NCBI RefSeq assembly: GCF_000003815.2
Contig: NC_049980.1
Span: 18,179,831 to 18,239,830, forward strand
Direction of reading: 5' to 3'
DNA from: Branchiostoma floridae
Taxonomy: Eukaryota; Chordata; Leptocardii; Amphioxiformes; Branchiostomatidae
Length of the DNA: 60,000 bases
Both the position numbers and the translations under genes were made by a program. Position 1 is the stretch's first letter. The number at the start of each line of letters is the position of its first letter. Positions 22,401 to 33,800 of this stretch are shown in pieces. The notes beneath the pieces were generated by a model. The model ran no database searches. It saw only the letters and a program-made list of their open reading frames with translations, and had not been told where the DNA came from.

Positions 22401-25400
22401 CCTAACACATTAGATGTTGTGTCATATTGCCCAATATGAATATGATAGTCCAAACTCTCCATATACTAGTACATGTACATCTAATGTTGGAATGCATATA
22501 ATGTTACATTCTATTCTTCAAGGTCCATTTCTGTAAAGCTCTATTCTGTCATCCCCTAAGGGAATACTGCTGTAACCACTGTGCAGTCCAGACAAATTTT
22601 GCTAGATGGCATCATATCAGCAAAGTGACCAAACTAAGTTTATTTTTATTATCTACTTTTTGTGTAAAAGTCATTTTGCTTAGCAGAATTTTATAGTGAA
22701 TTATGCAAATGACTTGCACATTTCATAATCATAGTGGTTTACACCTTTGACTTTGACTTTCAGTATCTTACATTTACATGTCACAAGTATGTAATGCCCA
22801 CCATTTTCTATTATGGAATTATGTCACTTTACATTGATTATGCAAATTAGCCTCTCATTTGCATGATCGATATTAATGTTTCACCTCGAATAGATTATAT
22901 GTTATGTGTATGCGCTTCTTATTGCGAAGACTGCTAGAAATACATAATGTCCTAAATTATGCAAATCAAGTCCTAATTTGCATGTCATTGTGTACATCTT
23001 TGTCTAAACTACCAGCATACTGAATATCATGTTTAGTTATCCTCCTTGAAATATTTCTGCAATACTGTCCCTAAAGTTTTAGAGAAAGCTGCTAGGGGGC
23101 CCAAACCCACACTACAGGTCAAAAGATAAAAAAATGGAAGTTCTGGGGCAGTACCAAGGTCACACACTAGGGGGCCCAAAGTTGACCTGGACCTTCGTTT
23201 TCCAAACAACTACCCATATACCAAATGTCATTACAAACCATGAAGAGGTTCAGAAGTTATGGGAGCATTGAGGGGCCAAGTCTAATGGACATGAGATCAA
23301 AAGATCATGGCTTCGATTTCTGGCATTTCTGACGTTGTATCTTTGGGAAAAGCACTTAACGCAAATTTCTTCACTCCAGCCGGGTGTAAAATGGATACCT
23401 GACTTTGCTTTTGTAGGTAAAAGGCATTGGAAAGATAGGGATGGGCTTCCCTTCAATACTGGGCCATAGACAATGTGGTTAACAACCCACTGCCCATATG
23501 GCCTTAAAATAGACTTTGGGACTACCTTTAGTCTAGCCTTCAAGTTGATTGTTACCATGCTAAATTAAAAAGTTTTCAACTGTTCCACAGTCAGAAGTAC
23601 ATCAGCTGGAAGGCAGTCTGCAGGTAACAGGCCAGGCGCTATCACCCTACCTAGTTCCAGATGCTGGCGTCTTGTGTGATCACATGACTATCATCAAACA
23701 GCTGGCTGCAAGTGCAAGGTTCATCATCATCATCCCCAGGACAGGTGAGATACTGTTGACTATTTTAATTGTTTTGATATGATGTTTTGGACTGTCTTCT
23801 TACAACGTATGACTTAAGACAAGTCCAGTTACTACATTTTCTTTCTTTGAAGTACTCACTCCAAATAAAGTACACAAGGTGTATAGTTTTGAATCCTTGC
23901 TAGAACCAACATATTCAGCAGTCCTTTGTTTAGACATGTGCTAATATCAAGAATGGAACTCTTCCGTATTTTATGTTCAATTTTAACATTCAAGGTTGGA
24001 ATGTTTGAAACTCACAATCATAGCTATCTAGAGTCATGTCTGAGAGATAGCAGGGCTGTACACAGATTGGGATTTACTTTCAAAGTTTCACCTGTATTGT
24101 CACCAAACACTTGCCTGCATCAATAACCTTGATAGTCCTGTGTCTTGACAGCATGAAGCAGTAGTGTGCAAGAGTACCGAATCGTTTCCAGTATAAATAT
24201 TGACATGTTTATCGTGGTCATCCTCTGTTCAAATGTGACGTCCAGCCATCCGGCGCGCCTAATGCTGGTGACATTTACGCCAGCTTCCCTGGTGGTAGTG
24301 CCTTGCTTGAGGCTGCAAGGCGGGTGTTAAATGAAGCAACTCTGGGTAAATACCTTGCTTGCAAAAATCTCTTTCAGATAGCATCTTTGCCGGCATCCTG
24401 TCTGGTTGATGCGCCTGTTTGTCCTTTGCCTGGATAGAATCACCTTCCCTTTCCTATCAGTAACTATCTCAGCATCCTTATCATAGGAATTATCCTGACA
24501 TTTTGATCCAGCACAATCAGTCTCAACAGTAATACCCTAAATAGTGTCCAGCTGTCCCTGAAGCCAACCACCTACCCATGGTGCCTCTGGGGCATAGATC
24601 TGAATCTTGCTGACCTTTAGAGGCATTTTCTATTTCCGCCTTGGAGCTTTAACCTTCATGGCCAGTTGAAATTGAGAAGATGCATGCCCGGCTCTCTAAT
24701 GAGAGAATTATGTTTCTGAATTTTGGCATCAGAGACTCAAAGCAGCAGCCACCGTAGGTTTGGGATTACTTTGATCTTGAGTGTTGCACCCCAAGTATTG
24801 TCCCATGTAATGAGAAGAGAGTTGAATGTTGTGGTTGGGTGAGAGGTCCTGGATACCCATGATACTCCAAAACAAACACGAGGTCAGAGGTGATGGTATA
24901 AACATGGCAGTGTTTTCAGTTGAAACTCTTTTGTCATTGAGGCGATTGTTATGGTTAAGCTTTGATGTTGGTGGCCGGAGGCCGTGGCAATGAAAGGTAG
25001 GATACTGCGGGCTTGCTTTAAGCACCCTCAGTCAGCAGGACACTAAACAAACAGCCCACCTGAGCTATGGTGATAAGCAGACCTGTTTGTGGTGCATGCC
25101 TTCTTAGTCCAGTAATGCTGCTGGCCGCCTTTGCCCAGTGTGGCTGAACTGTTGGGTAAACAGGGCGAACACGGCGCCAGCCCACCATTGTACTGTGAAG
25201 TGGCTTGTGGCCTATGTTTGCCTAACCTTTTATTTTGCCTTTCAGGGCAAGTCTTCATTGGCCACACTACAAAGGCATCATAGTCCATTAAGCAAATTAA
25301 TCAATTGATATAAACAGTTACTATCAGATAGTGCATACATGTGTATATCAAGTTTGTTTTACTACTTGGAAAAGTTTGTTTCCTTGTATCAACCCCTGCT

Positions 25401-26521
25401 TGTCCATACACATAGAAGACCTTGAAGGTATTAGATAAGAATACAGATATTGCTTTCATCCGTAAATAGTTTAATTAGGTTGGTATATATACTACCTTTA
25501 ATTTTTTGTACATTCTGCACAAACAATATGTTTTTTCTGCCAACATTTTGCCACCTACTACTACCTCCCTCATCAGGGCCTAGAGAAATACATCTCAATT
25601 ATTTAAAGTTATATCTTAAAAATCAAGGAAGTAAACCGAAATTGGTACTGCCAAATCTAGCATTTCTGTCTACTACATGTACTAGACTCTCAATGAGAAA
25701 GGAAACAAGGATAAGCCAGTGGTTGAATTATTTCTGTTAGAATGTACATAACGTCATCTCTGTTGATGTTGTAGTGATTGACCAGTTGGATGTTCTCAAG
25801 AAGGAGAGCCAGCAGGCACGGGATGCCATCAGGATTCTGGGGATGGAATTCAAGAAGGGAAACAGGTAGGGTGTGCTTTGTCATTTTGTCACTCCCTTCA
25901 GCAAGAGTGTCTCCTTTATGCCACAGGTATAAAAACCATCATGCATAAAATGGACTCACAACTCCTGTCAGCTTTTCCAAAATTGCTCTTAATTCAAGAA
26001 GATACATTTTTCCTGTTCTGGAAGGAATTTTCCAGCCTACGATGTGGACTGTTGCACCAACTTATTGCTTATACATGTATTTCAGGTACCTTCGAGCACA
26101 GAAGGACTGTGAGCAGGTGAAGGGTGGATCCAGTGAGAATAGGAAGTTACGCAGACAGGACATGAATGCCTGGTTAGCTTGGGGTTTTATCTCTGCTACA
26201 TTTTGTGATTTGCTTCATTTTAACATTTTATTCCTTAAAACCTGTGCCTCTTGTAGAAGGAGATTTCAAGGTAACTCAAGAACTTGCTCTTGTCAACTTT
26301 CCCACAGGCACTTCTACAAGATGGTGGACTGCTGTCGCTACTTTGCTGGCCTGAGTACGGAGTGTGACCCCTCCGGTATGGTGACTATCCTTTCTAGTTT
26401 TGATCCAACAGACACAATGCTGTCAGAACGTCTACAGTCTGCAATAACATCAGCAAAGGAAGCTGGCATAGAAGTTGGAAATGTGCTTCAGTTTTTCTCA
26501 TCATGGAAAAGCCCTAGCTGA
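19409..26521 (+). CDS. SMG5: SMG5, C-terminal five exons (PIN-domain nonsense-mediated decay factor)
   Basis: The gene for SMG5, which works with SMG7 to recruit decay enzymes to phosphorylated UPF1 during nonsense-mediated mRNA decay. Five exons join in frame: 19,409-19,468, 23,591-23,744, 25,775-25,865, 26,086-26,172 and 26,308-26,521. They give 201 residues and a TGA stop. Diagnostic segments match human SMG5 closely: RRNQLMRDMAQLRLQ, VHQLEGSLQ, LSPYLVPD, ARFIIIIPRTVIDQLDVLKK, EFKKGNRYLRAQK and DPSGMVTIL. The PIN fold keeps the Asp of YLVPD. The other acidic positions are replaced (VIDQLD, LRRQDMNAW), as in human SMG5, so it is probably not a nuclease. All introns are GT-AG. The 14-3-3-like N-terminal half was not found and should lie upstream, in or beyond the first 19 kb. 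Confidence 0.95.
22690..23262. repeat. ancient repeat with ATGCAAAT octamers and GGGGGCCC motifs
   Basis: TTATGCAAAT occurs at 22,701, 22,838 and 22,957. The last two are each followed by its near-complement (TTTGCATG) in an inverted arrangement. CTAGGGGGCCCAAA occurs twice, near 23,091 and 23,168. The composition resembles a dispersed repeat that I associate with Branchiostoma genomes. I cannot name the family or its true ends; the right end abuts the SINE. Confidence 0.55.
23263..23530 (+). mobile_element. tRNA-derived SINE (amphioxus-type)
   Basis: The head has an A-box-like GCCAAGTCTAATGG (23,275-23,288) and a B-box-like GGCTTCGATTT (23,309-23,319) at the usual spacing. The body contains TTGGGAAAAGCACTTAACGC, GTGTAAAATGGATACCTGAC and AACAACCCACTGCCCATATG, and ends near GGGACTACCTTTA. 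This order matches an abundant Branchiostoma SINE as I recall it. The copy is degenerate. It sits about 60 bp before an SMG5 acceptor site, in the same orientation as the gene. Confidence 0.75.
23591..23744 (+). CDS. SMG5: SMG5 exon: start of PIN domain
   Basis: 51 codons plus one base, after acceptor TTCCACAG and before donor GTGAGA. It encodes SEVHQLEGSLQ, then LSPYLVPDAGVLCDHM and ARFIIIIPRT. YLVPD carries the one acidic PIN position that human SMG5 retains. An internal GTAACA after LEGSLQ resembles a donor site, but the frame continues and the downstream residues match the family, so it is coding. Confidence 0.95.
23745..25774 (+). other. SMG5 intron, 2.0 kb, with regulatory-looking blocks
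   Basis: Begins GTGAGA and ends GTTGTAG, splitting a valine codon. It has no exon. About 24.18-24.45 and 24.6-25.25 kb are high-complexity and retain CpG (for example CCGGCGCGCC near 24,250), unlike the rest of the intron. They may be conserved non-coding elements. Confidence 0.8.
25775..25865 (+). CDS. SMG5: SMG5 exon: central PIN segment
   Basis: 91 nt, phase 1 to phase 0-plus-2, encoding (V)IDQLDVLKKESQQARDAIRI and EFKKGN. It matches human VIDGLDLLKK...ARDGIRYLEAEFKKGN. The second catalytic acid of active PIN nucleases is Gln here. Confidence 0.95.
26086..26172 (+). CDS. SMG5: SMG5 exon: PIN segment RYLRAQKD to QDMNAW
   Basis: 87 nt between acceptor GTATTTCAG and the weak donor GTTAGC. 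It encodes YLRAQKDCEQV, then RKLRRQDMNA. The codon for Trp is split with the next exon (TG/G). It corresponds to the human stretch RYIRCQKE...KLKRQDADAW. Confidence 0.93.
26173..26307 (+). other. SMG5 last intron, 135 nt, stop-free in frame
   Basis: Starts GTTAGC and ends TCCCACAG. Its length is a multiple of three and it has no stop codon in the SMG5 frame, so retaining it would add 45 residues without breaking the protein. The translated intron resembles nothing in SMG5 proteins, so splicing is the default reading. Confidence 0.9.
26308..26521 (+). CDS. SMG5: SMG5 terminal exon
   Basis: 214 nt after acceptor TTCCCACAG, encoding (W)HFYKMVDCCRYF, DPSGMVTIL, and the end VLQFFSSWKSPS followed by TGA. 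It corresponds to human WTLYKILDSC...DPSGMVTIITG...VLDFYKQWKEIG. The last residues differ from human but the length agrees. Confidence 0.96.
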
Positions 26522-27098
26522 ATAGGCAGAAAGAGTCAGTGGCTTAGGACTATATGATGCACATGACCATGGTCAGAAGTCATGTAAGAAATAGCCTGAA
26601 ATGGCTACGAAAGTATAGCCATCTGAAGTTCCATCCAGATACCCACATATTGAGTTGTGGCAATGGAAACCTGGCTTGACATGAAACCACCATGAACAGA
26701 AAACTGTACACAGTCCATCAGCTTTGTGGCAAAGCTGGCATGATAAGGGAGGGAGAACCAAGTGCAAAAACGCAAAGCAAGTGGTGCCATCGGAACAGCT
26801 GTAATGTCTTATGATTGCAATGTAATAACAATGTAGGCTGATGCAGATGAGCATTGTTATATATTTCTGCTGTTGAATGCAGGAGATAGTGTCAATCTTC
26901 TGTACAGGGCAGACATATCAACATGAATCAATAAGGAGGCATTCTATAGATAATGTTTGTGGAATTTATTATCATTTTTAAAAGCATTGCAGTCCTGATA
27001 AAAAGCATAATTTGATTCTTTTTCATTGGCACAAATGTCCCTAATGATATGTCTGCAGCTCCTTTTATTTTGATTTTGTCATTGCTCATTGTGTAGGT

Positions 27099-27104
27099 AA
27101 TAAA
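27099..27104 (+). terminator. poly(A) signal AATAAA, proximal
   Basis: Canonical AATAAA 578 nt after the SMG5 stop. The following 40 nt are only weakly GU-rich. Confidence 0.45.
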
Positions 27105-27802
27105 ATTGTACTTGACCTACAATATCATGCAAAAAGCAAGCATTTCCCAGGGATGTATTTATGTTTCTGCAGTTGCATGCCCATCAAAGGGCATCAAAGA
27201 GTCCAAATTCAGCAGCTTCTCCTTATTGGTTGGATTGGAAACAATTATGAATGCCTGATCCCTGGGTTTAATGCCAACCACAGCCTGCCTGTAAGTTGTG
27301 GAACATGCAGGTTCTGAGTAAGTGAACAGAGTTCTGCCTTGTTCTGCTGCACAAATGACTGCCAATGTCCAAGTCTCAGGTCCACTTTATCTTGACTTCA
27401 TTGTCTCATACACTCCGTAGATAATCTGTAGTTGGAAATTCAGTAAGGTAGCTATTATGATGCAAAATGTGAAATGAAGATCTCTGATTTCTTACAAGAA
27501 AAATTAGACACAGTTTACGATAAGAAAGAAATCCTATCATGCTGTTTGATTCATTCTAAGATTGGTACAGTACAATCACTTGGCACCAAGCCTATTGTAC
27601 CTGCACTTTGGTTTTAAGAAGAGTGCTATCTATCAACCTCTGGACAATTGGCACGAGACCAGGCAGGCTTGGTAGGTTAAGACAACTCAACTTTCAAGGA
27701 CGTTTTAGAATTAAGCTTTTATTATTGATTGATAACACACGGATGCCCTTTTTGTTTTGTGTTATCGGCAGCTTTTTGGATCATGTATTATTCTGCATAC
27801 AA

Positions 27803-27808
27803 AATAAA
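27803..27808 (+). terminator. poly(A) signal AATAAA, distal
   Basis: Canonical AATAAA followed about 25 nt later by a strong GU-rich downstream element (GTGGTGTGTGTTTATT at 27,833-27,848). By sequence it is the better of the two candidate SMG5 3' ends. Confidence 0.5.
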
Positions 27809-27825
27809 CCATCCATCTTATAAAA

Positions 27826-30800
27826 GGATCTATGTGGTGTGTGTTTATTGATCAGTAGAGCCATATTGGCAGGTTGTTGGACTTTGATAGGAGATAAACT
27901 TTGGTGTAGCAACAGTCCTGAAGTATGGGGCAATGCCTGAGGCTGAAGGATCTATCTACAATGGAAAGTGCAGGTATCTTATCAGCTGGACGTTGTGAAT
28001 GGCAGGTTGGATTGTGGCTTTTAGCAAGAATGTCAACTTCAGAAACTAGTGAAGCTGACACAGTTGCAAGCATTCCTGAAGGGGATCTATAACCTCAAAT
28101 AGTCAAATGCAGAAACTTTGATGATAAAAGCTGGAATAATGTAACTCTTGTCTAAAAGAAATAAGATCTTGACATTAATTGGATTTTTTAGTTTGCTCAG
28201 CTTGAAATGAACTGATTCACAAAAATATTTTCACAAATTGCTGCTTTTAAATCATAAAAGCTTGTCAGAATGGCCACCTAGTGATACCAACATAAAATTC
28301 AAATGAAAGGCACTTGAGTGTTTTCTACTATTTTGACAATATCATAAATCATCAAGTGATAGTATTGATGATACAAGGACATGTTTCATGTTTATATACA
28401 AAACTATGCTGATATTTGTTTCCACATAGATGGTGTAAATATCAACTCCCTACTTTGTTTTGTTGTTGAGTTATGGTAACAATGAAAACAGTTTACGGAT
28501 GCACCCACCCACTCTAGCACAAACATGGTACATGTATTATGATGGCCCTCCGTTGTATGTGTATACAATGATTTAAAATGTCATTAAGGTGAAGCTATTG
28601 CAAGAGATTTGAAGTTGAAAAGTGAAAATAAATTTATTTGCTGCAGTATCACTTCGCAGTTAAATACCAAGGTTGCCAGTAAGTCATAATCATTGGATCT
28701 CAAAGACATGCGTATTTAAAAGGTACATTTTCAGAAGGGAAATAGATACTGACATTGTTCTATGGCTGCTAGACTTCCAGAGTCGTTATACGTAAGTCAA
28801 TCTTGCTTAATACAGGGGATAAGTACGGTATTTGTGTACCAAAAAACGACTGAACTTCTTTTCTGTCAAAATAGGCCATATCAATGGGGTCATTTTGTAT
28901 TCAGTTCCATTTTTTATGGGGTGATGTCATCAATTATGTGATGATGGCATGACTGGAGGCTGGGCATATTTTTATGCCACATATATTGAGAACAAATAGA
29001 AAAAAACAGTCAATGTGCACATTTCCAATGTAATTCTGCACTTTTTTTTTTCAGTCCCCTGTTAGTAGCTTGAGTTGTGTTGCTTTATTGCCTTGCCACA
29101 CTCAAAAGCTGTGCTGGGAATTGTTCTGGAAAACTGTACATTGCAATCTCCCTGTCCCTCTTCCTCTGCCTATTAATTAAACCCTGTAACCACTCCCTAC
29201 GCAGCATGCTTTGTACCTCTTGCATTGACTGATGGGTTATTGGCATTCTGGTCATGTCTGGTCATCAGTGTAACAGTTAACATTCCTGCCGTGACTGATA
29301 GGCGGGAGATGTTTCCAATCCACCAGCGGAATTATATATTGTTGGGAGGCAGATAGGGTATTTAGTGGCCTGTAAAGAACTGCGCCACTAATTGTTATGT
29401 GTGGTCCCAGGGGCTGAGATGTCACATGATCTCCTGGCTCTTTTGTCTTAGTCGTATTCAGACTTGCGGGCAATTCATCTCCCCTGAGTCCAAGTTCAGG
29501 TAAGATTCCCAAGTTGAAGCGCCACCTCTTAGGAATGAGACAAGTCGACCCAGCGCGCCCGTTACATTGATAAATCACGCCCCCATCCCGGATGGCTCTG
29601 TCACCAGTGGCACTGGTCTCCGGGGACCTTTCTGGGTGCCTGGACTGTCACATCGATTGTGGAACCTTGTATGAGATTCCAGTCAAGCGCAACAGTCGCT
29701 GCTGCAAAAAGCTTTCTGCACGCATGGGCTCGCATGTATTGTATATACCGTTCATTATCCCTGGGCGATTGCCCAGACCCTTGGGGAACAGAGTCTCATG
29801 ATTGTATGTCAAATGCATCAGGGTGTGAAATACATGGAAAAACCTGCAAAATTATACAGGTTTAATCACGTAATAACGCACCCCTCTGGCGCTTCCTCTC
29901 CGCTTGCATTTGGCAGCCAGCTGGGCGTGAAATAATGTGTATATTGTGCTTCCTACGGTAACAGAAGGTTGTTTTGTGGGGCCCAGTTTAGTGCGTAGTC
30001 CACATCTCCAAGCTGAAATTTCAGCAGCACATTTTGTCCTTGAATGGAGACTAAGAGGAAGTAATTGAGTCTCGTCTAGGAAGATTTGCTGACGAAAATA
30101 AGGCCTTTACATCCTTCGCTATGAATGTGAAATGCAGGCAAAGTACTCTAGGGAGTCGAGTGTCAGCTTAGTGGTTTGATTCTGCCTGCATGGAGATAAG
30201 CAGAGGGCAAGTGGGAATGCCCATCAGCCTGCACCAAATAGGATGTGAATTAAATATCAAACCTGGGCTTATCTTGGCACGGAATATTACAGTGACACCA
30301 AATAATGGGGAACCGTTCCCAAATCTTGTTACTGTTATCAGTTTTAATCAGTCCAGCCATTGGAAACAGACCCAGCGGAGTGCATCCAGATGAACCGATA
30401 GGGAAAAAGCGCTTTCCTTCCGTCGTGCCATGTTTGGGTAATGCGCCACTCCGTCGTGCGATAATCCCCGCTATCTGCTTTTCTCTGTCTCACTTATGCA
30501 TTAAAAAGGTAATCTCTACAGCTGGTGCCGCCCCGTGGGGATTGAACATTCATATTCTGGTTCTCGCTGCCCCCCAAGACTGACCTCGCCTCGCGGTTGA
30601 TGCAGCTACACTTTGTGCAACGGTCAGATAGGCAGCCACTCATCTGACATCTGGGTACGCTTGAAAAATCACCAGCGCCACCATGAATAGAAATAGACAA
30701 ACTACGGAGGCAGTGTGGAACGGAAATTCACCTGCAGATGTAACACTCATTATGGCATCATTTGATCACTACAGTCCTTACCTATACAAGGTTGGGCAGG

Positions 30801-33800
30801 TGTACTAAATTCATCATTCTACATTGAGGAACACTTGGTCCATTGCGAGCAAGTACGCGTAGTAGCATAGTAGAAAATTGTTCATCAAAGCACGTTTAGT
30901 GTCATAGTCAAGATAATAATGGCCATTACATAGCTCTACTGTGGGGCCCATAATTCAGCTTAAGTGGTCTAATCATAGGTGTTAAATGCTGTTACAAAAG
31001 ACCGTTATATGCGTCCATGACACAAGGCGAAGTTGATGGACCTCCATTTATCATTTTTAAAGTCTTGAAGTTTTGACAGTAATCCTCTGCATTAGGGCAC
31101 CCGGGGCTAGAAAACGTGACCATGCAGCTAGAAATGATCATCTATGGAGATATGGGGGGTCGTATGGTTATATCTTTGCTTTAGGGTCTCCAACCTTCAT
31201 GTGTAACACTGCAGCCATTGAATAATTTCAATAAAAGGTGAAATGAAATGAAACGCAATGATGTGCTTCTTCAGATTCACATGTGGTTCTGTATCATGGG
31301 ACCACTCAATTTTTATTTGGTTTAATCTAATATCAGTACAATTATTATTATTGGGGCTTATTTAAATGTTTTTTTTAAATTTGTATTTGCAAAATGTATG
31401 AATCAGGTTTTGTCTTTGATTTTTTGCAATAGTACAATATTTTTTCACAAAGAATGGGATCGCAACTTGATAATTATTTTTTCCTCATACTCACAGTCAT
31501 GAGTTACATTTGGGGCAGAATACACTTGGCTGTCAAACTTTTCCTGATGCTGCAAAAGAAAAGCACTTCAAGCTTGAAGAATTAAGTCACTTAAATTGCA
31601 GGCCTGAAAATCTGTTACCAGACGAGTGTTTTTGTGTTCACAGTCAAGTTCACCTTCCTTTTAGCATGTTGACATGTAGTGGGTAGGCTGATGTGTGTAC
31701 ATTCAGCAGACATCTGTACCCTCCTGTGGCTGGTGATGAGGGGTGACATGGAAGATGTCTGCACATTGTGTCTGGTCCCTCAGGTGTGCTGTTTCCACAA
31801 CACTCACCTGAACAGGCGTGCATCCTCACTCCTCTGTTCAAGTTCAGGGCTGCACAAATGCAACCAACCCTGCCACTGTGTATCCCCTTACCTGTGAAAT
31901 GACAATCTGAGAAGATTACTAAGTCCCACCTGGGGGTAGAATGTAGAGTACAGGTGCTCAAGTATTTAGTATTCCCTGAGAGGGACTTCCATTGTGCCAT
32001 GGTTTTAGACAACAATTGACAGTTGGCGCAACTTTCAAGTCCTGCACAAAACCTTTCAGCCTGGGCCGTTGTTGGCACAAAACACAGGCAGGATAATTTG
32101 TTGCCAGAAGCAGGGTTTACAGACAGGTGCTTTCTGCCCCTGCTTGATGCCGACACCAGACCCACCAGGATGTGTTGGTTGTTTGGGGTGGTTAGCCACA
32201 ATAAAGAACACCCTTTCAGGTCCACTTGTGTGGAATGCTTCGTAGCCTGTGATCTCTCTTTCATGGCCATGTTGTCTGCTAAGCAGTCAGGCTTTCTGTT
32301 TGTTTTCGGATGGCGGTGCCGGCTTAGGTCGGTATCCTCACCAAGGCTTTGCCGCCTGACATCCTATCCTGGCCTTTTCCAAGTCATTACACTGACTCCT
32401 ACAAGGTTGGTTTGCTTGGCTAAACACAAACTTCAACATGGCATTGGCAGGATTGGCTATGTCTAGGATTACTCAAAGTCCTTAAATTGAAACTGTTTGA
32501 ATAATGTTATCTTTATGAAATAACACAGCTTGCCTTAATATTCTTGATATCTCCATGAAGCAAATATTCCACAGCACCATTTATTATTCTGAAGTGAATG
32601 TTTATGTAAAGCATGACCTAAAAGCCATCAACACTTACTTCTATGTAATTCAATCATGCAAGCCAAATCTATGGTATTTATGAAAACATTCAAGATCATG
32701 GGAATCAAGTCATGACTCAGCCACCACAAAAGCTATGTTAAACTAATATTTTCTCCATGATTTACTCACAACAGGAATATATACCCATTCACTTTTGTGA
32801 CTTGTGTTGCTGTGCTAGTTGAAATTCGTGCTGTCATTTGTGACAGCAGATACAAATAGAATTTTATAATTGCCTCCAGACATTAAAAAAGGAGCCAGCA
32901 CAATTAGTTACTGTGTAACCACACAGGTATGTCATTATTGTCAGTAATGCCATGTCTTAGGAGTTTCCAGTGTTCGTCCAGTTATTGACTCATGTTCTTC
33001 CTCCCATCCAATGGACCGTGACTAATCACAGTATTATGTCTTCTCACTTATCAGTGTGTTTGAATGGTCTGAATCAGCCCACAGATTATGGTTGGTTGGT
33101 GAGTTGATTGGTGGTTATTTTTCTAGTTAGTTGGCCTATAAGTTTTTAATGATCTGTATAATGTACAAACATGGAGATAACTTGCCACCCATTAGGTAAT
33201 GCAAATGATAACCTTGTTTGCATAAGTGATGTATTTTCTGACATTTAATAGTTCTGAAAATTACGATTATGCATTCTTTAGCAAAAGAAGCATGAAGTTT
33301 TAACTATAATTGATCCAGCAATTACTGATGGTTGATCAGGATGCACCTTTGCATAAATTATGGGAACTAACGTTTGGTAAATCACATAGAAATAATCTTT
33401 TTGTATTTTTGGTTAATCACCTGGAAATCATCTTTTTTTCTGTTTTGAGAGGAAAAAACTTTGCCACAGAAACTGGTGAAAATGTTTGCTAAAAGCTACA
33501 TTTTGACTGGCTTGTGTTGCAGTGAATGAAATCAGGATGTTCTTCAATCAGAATTTATATCTGGTTGCAAAAATGAGAGTCACTATCTTATCAAACACGA
33601 CTTTCAGAAATGAAAAACCCCTCAGGAAGTGAAAGCGCCTTCTTGTTTAATAAGGCTAATAATGTGTTATATGGAGAATGAAATGGGAGACATCAGCTTA
33701 GATCCCTGCAGAAGAATCTTTTGATGGTTTATTCTAAGGGAGCCAGAGGATTTATTGTACAAATGTTTTCAATGGAACTCCGCTAATTTCATCTAGGACC

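Larger units (their letters stand above)
19469..23590 (+). other. SMG5 intron, 4.1 kb
   Basis: Begins GTAGGT and ends TTCCACAG. It contains an old octamer-rich repeat (22.69-23.26 kb) and a tRNA-derived SINE (23.26-23.53 kb) close to its 3' end. The rest shows no exon or RNA gene that I can support. Confidence 0.85.
26522..27825 (+). other. SMG5: SMG5 3' untranslated region (inferred extent)
   Basis: Non-coding sequence after the stop. It reaches two possible polyadenylation signals: about 0.6 kb if the first is used, 1.3 kb if the second is used. The end is not proven. Confidence 0.5.
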
